A stretch of DNA of 64,000 nt from Diadophis punctatus similis (Eukaryota; Chordata; Lepidosauria; Squamata; Dipsadidae), in assembly GCA_023053685.1 (NCBI GenBank), contig JALIGW010000026.1, forward strand, positions 920,501-984,500, read 5' to 3'. The notes under the pieces are model-generated. The model did no database searches, had not been told where the DNA came from, and worked only from the letters and a program-made list of their open reading frames with translations. Made by a program: the position numbers and the translations under genes. Positions 63,846 through 64,000 of this stretch are shown piece after piece. Numbering within the stretch: the stretch's first letter is position 1; every line of letters begins with the position of its first letter.

Positions 63846-64000
63846 TCTGAATTGCTTCGATAGGTTCCTTCAAAAACCCTGCTGACTGCATGTTTAGAGA
63901 GATGATGATAACAATTAAACTTATAATCCACCCAATTCTGGATGGTTAAAATAAAAGTCAAACCTTTTTCCAAGGAGGTTGTGTTCTTGGAAGAGTTTGC

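Overview
The window is vertebrate nuclear DNA from a squamate reptile, most likely a snake. The evidence is intron-split protein genes, abundant CR1-type LINE 3' ends, tRNA-derived SINEs of squamate type, palindromic hAT and Tigger-like MITEs, and very long simple repeats, including a roughly 1.1 kb (AATAG)n tract joined to a LINE 3' end. That last arrangement is typical of snakes. No bacterial or viral gene organisation is visible. The species is inferred from repeat types only.

Two protein genes are supported, both on the + strand, in the order and orientation known from human 9q34.3. NACC2 (BTB/POZ-BEN transcriptional repressor) has five coding exons between 40336 and 48620, all joined by GT-AG introns with matching phases to give 573 codons. 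Its 5' non-coding exon probably lies in the CpG island at about 8.1-8.9 kb, which would make a first intron of about 32 kb. Its 3' UTR may run to an AATAAA at 53362. UBAC1 (KPC2, a ubiquitin-ligase adaptor) starts at 55357 in its own CpG island. Eight coding exons (322 codons) are present, and the gene runs off the right edge inside the second UBA domain. NACC2 acts in the nucleus on chromatin; UBAC1 acts with RNF123 on p27Kip1 turnover. Both touch cell-cycle control, but their adjacency is inherited synteny, not an operon.

Layout: 1-8100, repeat-rich DNA upstream of NACC2; 8.1-8.9 kb, CpG island; 8.9-40.3 kb, putative NACC2 intron 1, packed with CR1, SINE, Tigger-like and hAT elements, a giant AATAG tract (21168-22275) and a giant CTT/CTC tract (37320-37935), with islands of unique AT-rich sequence that look like conserved non-coding elements; 40.3-48.6 kb, NACC2 coding exons; 48.6-53.4 kb, 3' UTR; 53.4-55.1 kb, intergenic SINEs; 55.1-64 kb, UBAC1.

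The most unusual signals are three. First, a tandem array at 12450-12724 carries the core of a hammerhead ribozyme, of the kind found in Penelope-like elements. Second, a degenerate minisatellite directly downstream of UBAC1 exon 1 repeats a ZNF143/THAP11-like motif about a dozen times. Third, a near-perfect 63-bp-arm palindrome sits inside a triplicated (TAA)n/(TTA)n cluster in a NACC2 intron.
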